Shown: positions 52,676 through 62,298, numbered from the stretch's first letter. The stretch: 64,000 bases of DNA from an uncultured Gammaproteobacteria bacterium (GCA_958295835.1 OY282378.1:248001-312000); one strand, 5' to 3'. The notes: a model not told the origin generated them from the letters alone. Program-made: numbers and translations.

Positions 52676-55573
52676 TCACTTCGACGATCTTGCGAGCGCC
52701 TGCAGAAGGTTCCACGCGGTGGCGAAGGGTACGTCGTCGAACGTCCCGCCCTCGTTCACCGAGCCCAGCACCGCGAGGGCGCGGGTCGCCTGCTCGTCGC
52801 CGCCCGCCGCCTCCTTGAGCCGTTCGAGCGCCGCCGCGAACGGCGTGTCGAGCGCATCGCCGAGATGGGCTTCCACCAGATCCGCGACATGCCCGACGTG
52901 GCCGCTGAGCGGCCCGTCGTCGGGGCGGCGGAAGATGCCGCGGATCCCGTCGCGGGCCAGACGATCCCGCAGCCCCTCGGGCAGGGACTGGGCCACGCCT
53001 TCCAGCGCCTCCCCGATCCCGAACCCTGACGTGAAGAGCTGGCGGATGTTGTCCACGGTGCCGCCGTCGCCGCCGTACATCCGGATGTGGGCGCCGGTCA
53101 GGGCGGTGCCCATGGCCTTGGCCTGGTCGATGTGGATGTCGCGCTCGGCCTCGATGTGCAGCCTGGCGAGCTCCAGGAAGGTCGCGGACTCGTTGTACTT
53201 CTTGAGCGCGTCGGCCTTGGCCTCGATTCCCACCGCTTCCGCTTCGAGCCGGCGCTGGACGTTCTCGACCCGCAACGCCTCGATGTGCACCTCGGCACGC
53301 CCCACCGCGCCGGCTTCCCGCTCGACCCCCTCCGCCGTGATCTGCTGGGCCTCGCTGGTGGCGCGGGCGCGGGTCACGGTGGCCTCGGCCTCGCGCTCCG
53401 CCGCGAGGCTGCGGGACTCGGCCTGGGTCAGCATGTGCATACGCGTGATCTGCGCCTTGTTCTCCTCCTCGATCCGGCGGGTGTCGGCGTCCTTCTCGGC
53501 CCGGATGCGGTCGATCTCCCTCTGGCGGGTGGCGTCCGCGACGCGGCGCACGGACTCCGCGTCGTGCTCCGCCTGCTCGCGCTGCGCGGTCATCTCCAGG
53601 CGGTGGGCCTCGGCCTGTTCCAGCTCGCGGGTCTTCGCGGCCAGCGCGATCTGGCGGTCCCGCTCCTCCTGCTCGCGGGCGAGGTAACGCCGGATGTCCG
53701 CCTGCTCGCGCTCCTGCTCCTTCCCGATGAGGGCGATCTCGCGCTCGCGCTCCTCGACCTCCACCGCCAGCGCCTTCTTCACCCGGGCCCGCTCGACCTC
53801 CTCGTCCTTGCCCGTGAGGGCGATCTCGCGCCCGCGCTCCTCGACCTCCACCGCCAACGCCTTCTTCACCCGGGCCCGCTCGACCTCCTCGTCCTTGCTC
53901 GTGAGGGCAATTTCGCGCCCGCGCTCCTCGACCTCCACCGCGAGGCGCCGCTGCACCTCGGCCTGCTCCAGCTCGGCCGCCTTCGCGGCCAGCGCGATGT
54001 CGCGGTCCCGCTCCTCGGTCTCGCGCGCCAGCCCACGCCGGATCTCCGCCGCTTCGCGCTGGCGGGTCTCCTCGATGATCGCGACCTCCTTCCGGATCTG
54101 CGCGCTTTCCAGGGCCTGGGCCTTGGCGATCTCCTCCTGCTCGACCTGCCAGCGCTGCTCCAGGATGAAGCGCTGCTGCTCGCTCAGCACCCGCGCCCGC
54201 TCGTTGGCGACCTCCCGCTCCTGTTGCGTCTGGGCGAATGCCTCGTCCTTGTCGATCTCCAGCATCGCGAGACGGGTCTCCAGGCTGCGCCGGCGGACCG
54301 AGAGCGCGGTCGCCTCCGAGGACTGGTGCCGTTCGTCGCGAGCCGCCTCCTCGCGCGCCATCACCGCGGTGGTGCGGTCGATGTCCGCCACCTCGCGCGC
54401 CTGCTCCTTGCCGATGAGCTCGATCTCCTTGTCCTTCTCGGCCCGTTCGCGGGCGAGCGCGCGGGCGATCCCGGCCAGCTCCTCCTCCTCCGCCTTCGCC
54501 ACCAGCGCGATGCGGCGGTCGTGCTCCGCGCGCTCCTCCGCGAGCTTGCGCCGGATGTTGACGAGCTGCTCTTCCTCGGTCTTCGCGACCAGCTCGATCT
54601 CCCGGTCGCGGCGCGCCTTCTCCAGCTCCAGGGTCTTGCGGATCTCCGCCGCCTCGCGGCGCCGGCTCTCCTCGGTGGCGCTCACGTCGCGCTCCGCCCG
54701 CAGGCGCTCCAGCGCCTGCTCGTTGTCGATCTCCTTCTGCTCCACCGCCATGCGCTGGTCGAGCACGTACATCTGCTTGCTGCCGATCTGCTGGGCCTGC
54801 TCGTTGGCGACCTCCCGGTCCTGGTGGGCGCGCGCGAACGCCTCCTGCTTCTCGATCTCCAGCAGCTCCAACTGGGTGTCGAGCTCGCGCTGGCGGATGG
54901 AGACGGTGGTGCGCTTCTCGGTGTTGTGGACCTGACGCCGCGCATCGGAGGTGATCGCGGTGATGACCTTCAGGCCCTCCGCGTCGAACACGTTGTCCTT
55001 GTCGAAGAACTCCTTGGCGCTCTGCTCCAGGGTGACGATGGTGACCTCTTCCAGCGTGAGGCCGTTGGCGTGGAAGCTCTCCACCACGCTCGTCTGCACC
55101 GCCTTGGCGAAGGCGTCGCGGTTCTCGTGCAGCTCGCTCAGGGTCTTGGTGGCCGCGTAGCTGCGCAGCGCGCTGACGATCTTGGCCTCGAGGAGGTTGC
55201 GGACCTTTTCGGTGTCGAAGGTGCGCTCGCCGAGGCTGCGGGCGGCGGCGAGCAGATCCTCTTCGCTGCGGCCGACGTGCGCGTACAGCTCGGCCACCAC
55301 GTCGATCCGGATCTTGTCGGACGTGAGCACCGCCTGATCGCGCGAGCGGCTGACGATGAGCTTCAGGGTCTCCAGCGAGACCCAGGTGACCTCGTGGAAC
55401 ACCGGCAGGACCATCACGCCGCGGCCCAGGCAGACCTTGGTGCCGAGGTAGCCGGTACGGATGAACCCCATGTTGGCGGGCGCCCGCTTGTAGACCCAGA
55501 TCGAGATGACGTAGAGGATCGCGATCAGGACGATCACGAGGAAGAGGAGGGTAATCAGGAGTTCCGCGGTCAT
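52676..55573 (-). CDS. Giant flotillin/SPFH-domain protein with tandem coiled-coil repeats
   Basis: A 965-residue membrane protein. One N-terminal helix (about 5-27: LLITLLFLVIVLIAILYVIS) is followed by an SPFH/band-7 domain to about residue 210. Residues about 220-750 are a very long charged coiled coil built from internal duplications, including near-identical 29-residue units (ERGREIALTGKDEEVERARV + KKALAVEVE). The flotillin C-domain follows (VENVQRRLEAEAVGIEAKAD, KKYNESATFLELARLHIEAE), then a Gly-containing tail with an amphipathic region. Typical bacterial flotillins have about 500-700 residues. Probably scaffolds membrane microdomains; alone on its strand. Confidence 0.85.
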   Translation of the reverse strand: MTAELLITLLFLVIVLIAILYVISIWVYKRAPANMGFIRTGYLGTKVCLGRGVMVLPVFHEVTWVSLETLKLIVSRSRDQAVLTSDKIRIDVVAELYAHVGRSEEDLLAAARSLGERTFDTEKVRNLLEAKIVSALRSYAATKTLSELHENRDAFAKAVQTSVVESFHANGLTLEEVTIVTLEQSAKEFFDKDNVFDAEGLKVITAITSDARRQVHNTEKRTTVSIRQRELDTQLELLEIEKQEAFARAHQDREVANEQAQQIGSKQMYVLDQRMAVEQKEIDNEQALERLRAERDVSATEESRRREAAEIRKTLELEKARRDREIELVAKTEEEQLVNIRRKLAEERAEHDRRIALVAKAEEEELAGIARALARERAEKDKEIELIGKEQAREVADIDRTTAVMAREEAARDERHQSSEATALSVRRRSLETRLAMLEIDKDEAFAQTQQEREVANERARVLSEQQRFILEQRWQVEQEEIAKAQALESAQIRKEVAIIEETRQREAAEIRRGLARETEERDRDIALAAKAAELEQAEVQRRLAVEVEERGREIALTSKDEEVERARVKKALAVEVEERGREIALTGKDEEVERARVKKALAVEVEEREREIALIGKEQEREQADIRRYLAREQEERDRQIALAAKTRELEQAEAHRLEMTAQREQAEHDAESVRRVADATRQREIDRIRAEKDADTRRIEEENKAQITRMHMLTQAESRSLAAEREAEATVTRARATSEAQQITAEGVEREAGAVGRAEVHIEALRVENVQRRLEAEAVGIEAKADALKKYNESATFLELARLHIEAERDIHIDQAKAMGTALTGAHIRMYGGDGGTVDNIRQLFTSGFGIGEALEGVAQSLPEGLRDRLARDGIRGIFRRPDDGPLSGHVGHVADLVEAHLGDALDTPFAAALERLKEAAGGDEQATRALAVLGSVNEGGTFDDVPFATAWNLLQALARSSK
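53751..53940. repeat. 87-bp near-perfect tandem repeat within the flotillin gene
   Basis: Units begin at 53751, 53838 and 53925 (each starting tcctcgacctccaccgc), exactly 87 bases apart, and encode the 29-residue coiled-coil unit. The first two differ at only a few bases. Such identity implies recent expansion and possible length variation between strains. Confidence 0.9.
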
Positions 55574-55733
55574 GGTCGGTCCGTTATGAGATTTGATCGG
55601 TCAGGATCCGGGCGCCGTGGCTTCGCTCGTGCGTTCGCGCGCGGCTTCGCCCGCACGTCCGTGGCGGAAAGCGATCCGGCGCCGGAGCATGAATGGTCCC
55701 GAGGCTGCACTGTTCTCGAAGCATCCCGGCGCG

Positions 55734-57899
55734 TCAATCGGCCGCCTCCGGCAACGATGCGCGCGCCCACTCGGGCTCGCCGAAATCGTACGTGGGCAGC
55801 GGCCCGCGCGATCGGCGGATCGATTCGCGCCTTGCCTCCGTGGCGGCCTCGTCCAGCTTGAGCGCATCGCCCGCCAGCACGACACCGTAGTCACGTTCCG
55901 CCGCCTGCGCGGTCATCAGCTTGCGGGCGACGTCCGCGCGTACCCGGCCGGGGTCGCGCTCCAGCGGGTCGCCCCAGCCGCCGCCGCCTGCGGTGCGGAA
56001 CACGATCCGATCCCCGGGGGCGACCTGCACGTTGTCCACCTTGGATTCGAGCGGTGTCCGTCTGCCGTCGGCGCGGATCAGCCATTTCTCGGACACCCCG
56101 CCGGGCCTGCCCCCGAGAATACCCCAGGGTTGGGAGCGGTGACGGTCGTCGTGGATCGAGATCTCACCGGGCTCCAGCAGGCGGTACACCTTCTCCACCC
56201 CGTTGCCGCCCCGATGCCGCCCCGCCCCGCCGGTGTCCGGCAGACTGGCGTAGCCCTCGATGATCATGGGGTAGTAGCTCTCCAGGTACTCGCTCGGGAT
56301 GTTCTCGAACAGGGGCCACCACGAATGCCCGTCCATGCCGTCCCCGATCGGGCGTCCCGGGATGCCGCCGTAGAGGATCTCCATGAGCTGGAACGGCTGC
56401 CCGTCACGGTCCGTGCCGGAGTAGAGGAAATGGGGGCTGGAACCATAGCCGGCCGCGGTGGCCATCTCCGGCGCATGCCGGCTCAGCGCCCCGCCGAGGA
56501 CGTCGAACTGCCGGGCCAGCGCGTGGGTGCGGCAGCCGAGCGCGGCCGGGAAGTCCGGATGCACGAGCGAGCCCTTGGGCAGGGTGACGTGGATGAGGTC
56601 GTAGAAGCCGTCGTTGAACAGGATCTGGGGGTCGAACACCATGATCATGTAGACCCCGATGAACATCTTGAACATGCCTTCGTGCAGGTAGAAGTTGATC
56701 GGGCCGGGCGCCTGGGGGTCGGTGCCGGTCCAGTCGAAATAGGCATGCTCCCCCTCGCGCCACACCGTGAGCTTCATCCGGAACGGGCCGTTCCCGACCC
56801 CGTCGTCGTCGATGTAGTCCTCGAACGACTGCGGCTCGGCCGGCAGGTTCTTCACGATCAGGGTGCGCATGGCGCGGTGGGTGCGATCGAGCAGCGCCTC
56901 GCAGGCGCGGCGGTAGGTCTCGGTCCCGAAGCGTTCGCAGATCTCGATGACCCGCTTCTCGCCGGTCCGGCTGCCGGCGACGATGGCCATGAGGTCGCTG
57001 TAGTTCATCTCCGGGGTGCGGGTGTTGTTCATCAGGATGGCGAGGGCGGCCTCGTTCGGCCGGCCCCGGGAGTAGATCTTGATCGGCGGGATGCGGATCC
57101 CCTCGCCGAAGATCGAGGTCGCCGCGGTGGGCATGCTCCCCGGCACGGGACCGCCCACGTCCATCATGTGTCCGAACATCGAGCTGAAGCCGACCAGCTC
57201 GCCCTCGAAGAAGATCGGGATCAGCACCATCCAGTCGTTGATGTGGCTGATGGCGCCGCCACACTTGTAGGGGTCGCTTTGCAGGATGACGTCGCCCGGC
57301 TCCAGCTCGAACGCCTGCTCGGCCAGCATCTCGGGCACGTAGGAGCCGAACTGCCCCACGATCATCCGGCCCTGGGGGTCGGTGATCATCGGGAACTCGT
57401 CGTGCTGCTCGCGGATGACCGGGGACATCGCGGAGCGGAACAGCACTGCGTCCATCTCGTGGCGCGCGTTGCGCAGCGCGTTCTCGATCAGGTCGAGGGT
57501 GACCGGATCGAGGGGCGCGGCCGGGGTGCGAGCCGCGCTTCGCGTCTCCGCGCGCGGAGCGGGATGGGGTGCCGCCGCGACGTCGCCGGATGGACGCCGG
57601 GCCGTCACGGCGGCATCCGGGCGCCGCGAGGGCGAGGCGGGCCTCCCGGCGCCACCGGGTTCGGCGGTGGAGGCGGGCGGCGGTGATTCGCGGTGGAGCC
57701 GGGGGGCGGTTTCCCCGCCGCCGTTCGTCCCGCCCGCCGGACCCGGCTCCAGGTCGCCGTTCGCGGGCGGCAGCCGGTCCGAGTCGAGGCGCGCGGATTC
57801 CCGCATCCGGGTCTCGAAAATGCGGTCGAAACGCGCCTTGTTCGCCTCCAGGAGATCGTCGAGGGAGACGTTCCGGTGCGGGGGGGTGAGTTCAGCCAT
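55734..57899 (-). CDS. Hydantoinase B/oxoprolinase family protein with long N-terminal extension
   Basis: A 721-residue protein from ATG 57899. The HyuB domain starts at about residue 137 (LDPVTLDLIENALRNARHEM) and continues with REQHDEFPMITDPQGRMIVG, GDVILQSDPYKCGGAISHIN and RTAGGGGWGDPLERDPGRVR, full length for the family (about 580). Before it lies a Pro/Ala/Gly/Arg-rich extension of about 100 residues preceded by a short helix (NVSLDDLLEANKARFDRIFE). With HyuA it probably forms an ATP-dependent hydantoin or oxoproline hydrolase. 80 bases separate it from hyuA on the same strand. Confidence 0.88.
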   Translation of the reverse strand: MAELTPPHRNVSLDDLLEANKARFDRIFETRMRESARLDSDRLPPANGDLEPGPAGGTNGGGETAPRLHRESPPPASTAEPGGAGRPASPSRRPDAAVTARRPSGDVAAAPHPAPRAETRSAARTPAAPLDPVTLDLIENALRNARHEMDAVLFRSAMSPVIREQHDEFPMITDPQGRMIVGQFGSYVPEMLAEQAFELEPGDVILQSDPYKCGGAISHINDWMVLIPIFFEGELVGFSSMFGHMMDVGGPVPGSMPTAATSIFGEGIRIPPIKIYSRGRPNEAALAILMNNTRTPEMNYSDLMAIVAGSRTGEKRVIEICERFGTETYRRACEALLDRTHRAMRTLIVKNLPAEPQSFEDYIDDDGVGNGPFRMKLTVWREGEHAYFDWTGTDPQAPGPINFYLHEGMFKMFIGVYMIMVFDPQILFNDGFYDLIHVTLPKGSLVHPDFPAALGCRTHALARQFDVLGGALSRHAPEMATAAGYGSSPHFLYSGTDRDGQPFQLMEILYGGIPGRPIGDGMDGHSWWPLFENIPSEYLESYYPMIIEGYASLPDTGGAGRHRGGNGVEKVYRLLEPGEISIHDDRHRSQPWGILGGRPGGVSEKWLIRADGRRTPLESKVDNVQVAPGDRIVFRTAGGGGWGDPLERDPGRVRADVARKLMTAQAAERDYGVVLAGDALKLDEAATEARRESIRRSRGPLPTYDFGEPEWARASLPEAAD

Positions 57900-57979
57900 G
57901 TCTCGGCTCCCGGTCACAACGTGCAGATGCTACCCCGGCCGTGCGTCCGCCGCCCGCACGATACTTCCCGGACGAGTGG

Positions 57980-60028
57980 CTAATTCGCAGGCCTGATGAG
58001 AACGTTCAGGTACTCGTCCACCTCCCCGACGTACCCGGGATGGATGACCGTCGTCGTATCCGGCTGCGTGACGATGGCCGGTCCACGCACGACGTTGCCC
58101 GAACGCAGTCGGGCACGATCGTAGACCAGCGCCGGTACGAAGTCGCGCCCGAAGAACACGCGGGTCTCGCCGGTCACGGCTTCGCCGGGGTCGGGTTCGC
58201 CCGGCTCGAAGCGGGGAAAACCGACCTTCACCACGCCCGCGGCGCCGATCGCCCGCAAATTGACCAGCTCGACGGGGTGATCGAGGCGAAAGCCGTAGAG
58301 CTGTTCGTGCCGCGCGCCGAATCGCTCGTGCAGCTTCTCCCGGCCGCCGTCGGCCAGGGGATCCGGGGTCACGTCGAGCGAGAACTCGTACCCCTGCCGG
58401 AGGTAGCGCACGTCCGCCTCGAAGCGCACCGTCTGCTCCGCCTCGGACACCCCTTCGTCGCGCAGCCAGGTCCGTGCCTGCTCGCCGAGCGCCTCCAGCA
58501 CCGTGCGCACGTCGGCGGGGTCGGCTTCGTCGATGGTGCGGATACAGGTGCGCGCGAACTCGTTCTTGACGTCCGAGCACAGGAATCCGAGCGCCGACAG
58601 CACTCCCGGAGTCGGCGGGACGATGACCGGGAAGCACCCCGCGAGCATGCCCAGCGCATTGCCGTGCAGCGGGCCGGCGCCGCCGAACGCGACCAGGGCG
58701 AAGTCGCGCGGGTCGAGGCCCTTCTGCACCGTGACGAGCCGGAGCGCGCCGAACATGTTCTCGTTGACGATGTCGAGGATTCCCTTGGCCGCCTGGTAGA
58801 CGTCCAGATTGAGGGCGCGGGCGATCTTGCCGACCGCAGCCGAGGCGGCATCGGTGTCCAGCGCCATCTCCCCGCCGAGCAGGCTCGGGGGGAGGCGGCC
58901 CATCACGACGTTCGCGTCGGTCACCGTCGGCTCGGTGCCGCCCTTGCCGTAGCAGGCGGGCCCCGGCACCGCCCCCGCGCTTTGCGGTCCGACCCGAAGC
59001 GCTCCGGTCATGGGCACGTGGGCGATCGAACCGCCCCCGGCGCCGACGCTGTGGACCTCCACCGACGGCACCTTGATCGGGTAGTAGCCGAGCGTGGTCT
59101 GCCGGGAGATCGTGGGCGCGCCGTCGCGTACCAGGGAGACGTCGGTCGAGGTGCCTCCCATGTCGAACCCGAGGGCGTTGCGGTGCCCCGCGAGCTCGGC
59201 CACGAACGCGGCGCCGGACACCCCGCCGGCCGGGCCGGAGAGCATGGTATGGGCCGGCGAATCGCTGGCCCTGGTGATGCTCATGAGACCGCCGTCGGAG
59301 CGCACGATATGCACGCTGGCGCTCAGATCGACGGCGCGGAGCTTGTCGTCGAGGCTCTGCAGGTAACGCCGCATGCTCGGTCGCACGTAGGCGTTCATCA
59401 CCGTCACCAGGGTGCGCTCGTACTCGCGGAACTCGGGCAGGATCTCGGAGGAGAGCGAGACCGGAACGTCGGCGCCGGTCTCGATAATCAGTGTCTTGAG
59501 CCGCCGCTCGTGGGTGTCGTTGGCGTAGGAATGCATCAACGAGACCGTGATCGACTCCACCCCGGCGTCGAGCAGCTCGCGGATCGCCTCGCGGGCCTTC
59601 GTCTCGTCGAGCGGCCGCAGGATCCGGCCGCGCGCGTCGATCCGCTCCGGAATCCCTCGCGTATGTTCCAGGTCGGCGAGTGGGTCCGGCTTCTTCATGA
59701 TCATCCAGCCGGCGAGCGGCCCGGGGGTCTGCGAGCGCGCGAGGTGAAGCACCTGCTCGAAGTTCTCGGTGACCAGCAGCCCCACCTTCGCGCCCTTCTC
59801 CTCGAGCACGATGTTGGTCGAGACGGTGGTTCCGTGCAGGACGGTGCGAACGTCGCCCGGGCGCACGCCGGCGCGGGCCAGCAGGGCCGTGGTTCCGTCG
59901 ATGATCCCGATGGACTGGTCCTCGGGGGTCGACGGTGTCTTCAGGAGCCGGATCTCGCCGCTGCCCTCGTCGAGGAGCAGCAGGTCGGTGAAGGTTCCGC
60001 CGACGTCGATGCCGAGGCGTGCGCTCAT
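57980..60028 (-). CDS. Hydantoinase A/oxoprolinase family protein
   Basis: A 682-residue ASKHA-type ATPase subunit. The N-terminal phosphate-1 motif is RLGIDVGGTFTDLLLLDEGS; later LHGTTVSTNIVLEEKGAKVG, the metal-binding LGFDMGGTSTDVSLVRDG and VGAGGGSIAHVPMTGALRVG are typical, as is the C-terminal YGFRLDHPVELVNLRAIGA. With the HyuB-like product it should cleave a cyclic amide at the cost of ATP (hydantoins, 5-oxoproline or related). The start ATG 60028 is followed upstream by a duplicate of its own start region. Confidence 0.92.
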   Translation of the reverse strand: MSARLGIDVGGTFTDLLLLDEGSGEIRLLKTPSTPEDQSIGIIDGTTALLARAGVRPGDVRTVLHGTTVSTNIVLEEKGAKVGLLVTENFEQVLHLARSQTPGPLAGWMIMKKPDPLADLEHTRGIPERIDARGRILRPLDETKAREAIRELLDAGVESITVSLMHSYANDTHERRLKTLIIETGADVPVSLSSEILPEFREYERTLVTVMNAYVRPSMRRYLQSLDDKLRAVDLSASVHIVRSDGGLMSITRASDSPAHTMLSGPAGGVSGAAFVAELAGHRNALGFDMGGTSTDVSLVRDGAPTISRQTTLGYYPIKVPSVEVHSVGAGGGSIAHVPMTGALRVGPQSAGAVPGPACYGKGGTEPTVTDANVVMGRLPPSLLGGEMALDTDAASAAVGKIARALNLDVYQAAKGILDIVNENMFGALRLVTVQKGLDPRDFALVAFGGAGPLHGNALGMLAGCFPVIVPPTPGVLSALGFLCSDVKNEFARTCIRTIDEADPADVRTVLEALGEQARTWLRDEGVSEAEQTVRFEADVRYLRQGYEFSLDVTPDPLADGGREKLHERFGARHEQLYGFRLDHPVELVNLRAIGAAGVVKVGFPRFEPGEPDPGEAVTGETRVFFGRDFVPALVYDRARLRSGNVVRGPAIVTQPDTTTVIHPGYVGEVDEYLNVLIRPAN

Positions 60029-60110
60029 CGGTGGGGGCTCACCGGGCCGTTCCCCGGGTGATGTCGAGGCCTGCGCTCATCGGCCGGGGGCTCATTGGGC
60101 CGCTTCCGCG
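60008..60110. repeat. Tandem duplication of the hyuA start region
   Basis: The first 20 or so bases of hyuA and its upstream 30 bases (60008-60057) are repeated, 52 bases further upstream, at 60060-60110 with several mismatches. The outer copy retains an ATG-like start with MSAGLDI before losing frame. A recent slippage or illegitimate-recombination event. Confidence 0.55.
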
Positions 60111-60212
60111 GAATCGCGTGCCTGACATGAGAGATTCGTCTAACATCGCGCCGGTTGAACCGAGTCGAACACGGGCGGGGAACCGCCGCACCATACCTTA
60201 TCCGGTGACGCC

Positions 60213-60734
60213 ATGGCCGACGACCGACCCGAACGCCGCGGAGCCCGATTCTGGATCATTCTCGCCGCGATCGTCATCGCGCTGATCTTCCTGTACTTCT
60301 ACCGGCCGTTCCAGGACTACCTCGCCGCCGCGATCCCCAACGTCCACTTCAGCAACGTCCTGTTCTGGTTCGCCTCCCTGGTCGGAGTGGTCGCATACGC
60401 GGTCGCCCACTGGCAGTCCTTCCGCCAGAACATGTTCCGCGCCGTCACGGAGCTGGACGTGGAGGGGCTGGTCTACGACACCCTCCAGATCACGGTGCTC
60501 GCAGGCGTCATCTTCGTGGCCGGTGCCGCCCTGCAATCGGTCGAGATGCTCGGCGAGCACCTGATGGGCGGCGGTCCGGTGATCGACGCCGAGTTCGGCC
60601 GGCGCCTCGCGTCGATCGTGATGCTCGTCATCCTCATCATCCTGTTCTACCTGCTGCACCAGCTCATCCGCGCCTTTCGCCGGGGCTGGAGGCCCCGGCG
60701 GCCGGGGGCGTCGTCGGGGAGCGGTCCGAGGTAG
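60213..60734 (+). CDS. Uncharacterised four-helix inner-membrane protein
   Basis: A 173-residue protein from ATG 60213 (MADDRPERRGARFWIILAAI). Hydrophobic segments are about residues 13-29, 48-62, 96-113 and 133-150. The C-terminus is basic and cytoplasmic (FRRGWRPRRPG). No family recognised, no catalytic motif seen. It is convergent with prfB and divergent from hyuA. The GTG/ATG context and good codon usage support it as real. Confidence 0.6.
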   Translation: MADDRPERRGARFWIILAAIVIALIFLYFYRPFQDYLAAAIPNVHFSNVLFWFASLVGVVAYAVAHWQSFRQNMFRAVTELDVEGLVYDTLQITVLAGVIFVAGAALQSVEMLGEHLMGGGPVIDAEFGRRLASIVMLVILIILFYLLHQLIRAFRRGWRPRRPGASSGSGPR

Positions 60735-60867
60735 ACGGTATGGAGAGGCGGATTCGGATGATTGTCCGAGTCGCTGCTGCGATGGCGCCTCTGTTTCAAT
60801 TGGCTGGCCTTGCTGCTCCTGCTGATCACGGGCTTCGGGTATGCCACGGGCCGCGTTCCGCCCGACC

Positions 60868-61966
60868 TCACACCCCCGCCTTGAGGCTCGCCTCGATGAA
60901 GCGGTCTAGGTCGCCGTCGAGCACCGCTCCGGTGTTGCCGATCTCGACGCCGGTGCGGAGATCCTTGATGCGGGATTGGTCGAGGACGTAGGAGCGGATC
61001 TGGCTGCCCCATCCGATGTCCGCCTTGTCGTCCTCCACCGCCTGCTGCGACTCGCGCCGTTTCTGCATCTCGTGCTCGTAGAGCTTCGCCTTGAGCTGCT
61101 TCATCGCGGTCGCCTTGTTCTTGTGCTGCGAGCGGTCGTTCTGGCACTGCACCACGATGTTCGTCGGCAGGTGGGTGATGCGCACCGCGGACTCGGTGCG
61201 GTTGACGTGCTGGCCGCCGGCCCCGCTCGCGCGATAGACGTCGATCCTGAGATCCCCGGTGTCGATCTCGATGGCGACGTCGTCATCGACCTCCGGCGAG
61301 ACGAACACCGCCGCGAACGACGTGTGGCGACGGTGCCCGGAATCGAACGGCGACTTCCTCACCAGCCGATGCACGCCGCTCTCGGTGCGCAGCCAACCGT
61401 AGGCGTACTCCCCCTCGAAGCGTACGGTGGCGCTCTTGATGCCGGCCACCTCCCCTTCGGACACCTCGATCAGCTCGGTTGCGAACCCCCGCCGCTCGCC
61501 CCAGCGCAGGTACATGCGGAACAGCATCTCCGCCCAATCCTGGGCCTCGGTGCCGCCGGAACCAGCCTGGACGTCGAGAAAGGCGCTGGAGGGATCCATC
61601 TCGCCGGCGAACATCCGGCGGAACTCCAGCGCGCCGAGCCGTTCCCCGAGCGCGGCTACGTCGGCATCGACCTCGGCGACGGTCTCGGCGTCGGATTCCT
61701 CCTCGGCCAGGGCGAGCAGCGTCCCGGCGTCATCGAGGCCGGCGTCGAGGCGCTCGAAGCCCTCGACGATCCGGGCGAGGCTCGCGCGCTCGCGGCCCAG
61801 CGCCTGCGCCCGGGCCGGCTCGCTCCATACGTCGGGCAGCTCGAGCTCGCGGTCGACCTCTTCCAGCTTCTCGCGGCGCGATTCGACGTCAAAGATACCC
61901 CCTCAGGGCATCCAGGCGCCCCCGCATGTCCTTGATGCGAGCATGGATCGCGTTGGCTTCTTCCAC
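60868..61966 (-). CDS. prfB: Peptide chain release factor 2 with programmed +1 frameshift
   Basis: RF2 recognises UGA/UAA and frees finished proteins. A 25-codon frame starts at GTG 61966 ([25 protein letters not shown]) and ends with an in-frame TGA at 61891-61889. Skipping one base continues [20 protein letters not shown] for 340 codons to 60868, giving 365 residues. The release-factor GGQ motif ([20 protein letters not shown]) is intact, and the RF2 anticodon-like SPF motif is in [14 protein letters not shown]. The 25 codons before the shift match the length in E. coli. Autoregulated by UGA read-out. Confidence 0.96.
61888..61903 (-). promoter_or_regulatory. prfB programmed-frameshift site
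   Basis: On the minus strand agggggtatctttgac is the canonical signal: an internal Shine-Dalgarno (aggggg, 61903-61898), three bases, then ctt-tga-c. When RF2 is scarce, ribosomes slip +1 at CUU over UGA and make more RF2. Confidence 0.95.
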
Positions 61967-62098
61967 GGCGAGGCCCTTCGAGAGAACGGTTGATTGAGGG
62001 TATGGCGTGTCCGCGGGATCACGCGGCGGCGGATGGTACTACAGCGCTTGCGTCAGGCGTACCTCGGTAGCACCCGGCGGTCGCGCACCCGGTGAGCG

Positions 62099-62199
62099 GC
62101 GACCGCAAGCGCGGTCGCTTGGCGATTCCGCTACGCGGAATCGCGGGCGCTCCGGTCAGTGTCGTAGACGGGCGAGGAACAGTCTTGTTCCATACAAGC
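62099..62199. repeat. Dispersed hairpin-bearing repeat, copy 2
   Basis: Three dyads in a row: gcgaccgc...gcggtcgc (62099-62118), cgattccgc...gcggaatcg (near 62122-62142), and the 36-bp core at 62164-62199 with its ggaaca...tgttcc stem. The first and third have counterparts at 10303-10372. Lies upstream of the deaminase gene. Likely a REP-like family or an RNA element. Confidence 0.6.
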
Positions 62200-62298
62200 C
62201 ATGATGGCGGCCATGCCCCCTCGCGGTCGCGGAGGAAACATTGCGCCGCCCGGTTGTGGGGACCATTTCTGGGGTCGGGATACGGCGAGGGTCAAGAT

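Noticed and set aside
53751..53940. Regular 87-bp repeats as a possible CRISPR array
   Set aside because: Units are contiguous without spacers, lie in frame within a coiled-coil gene and no cas genes are present.
53087..55861. A 924-codon open frame on the plus strand opposite the flotillin gene
   Set aside because: It is antisense to a clear SPFH protein; high GC and repetitive Glu/Arg codons keep the opposite strand open. Its Leu/Arg/Asp-rich translation has no domain.
61889..61891. prfB as a pseudogene because of the in-frame TGA
   Set aside because: The TGA lies in the canonical programmed-frameshift signal and all RF2 motifs are intact.
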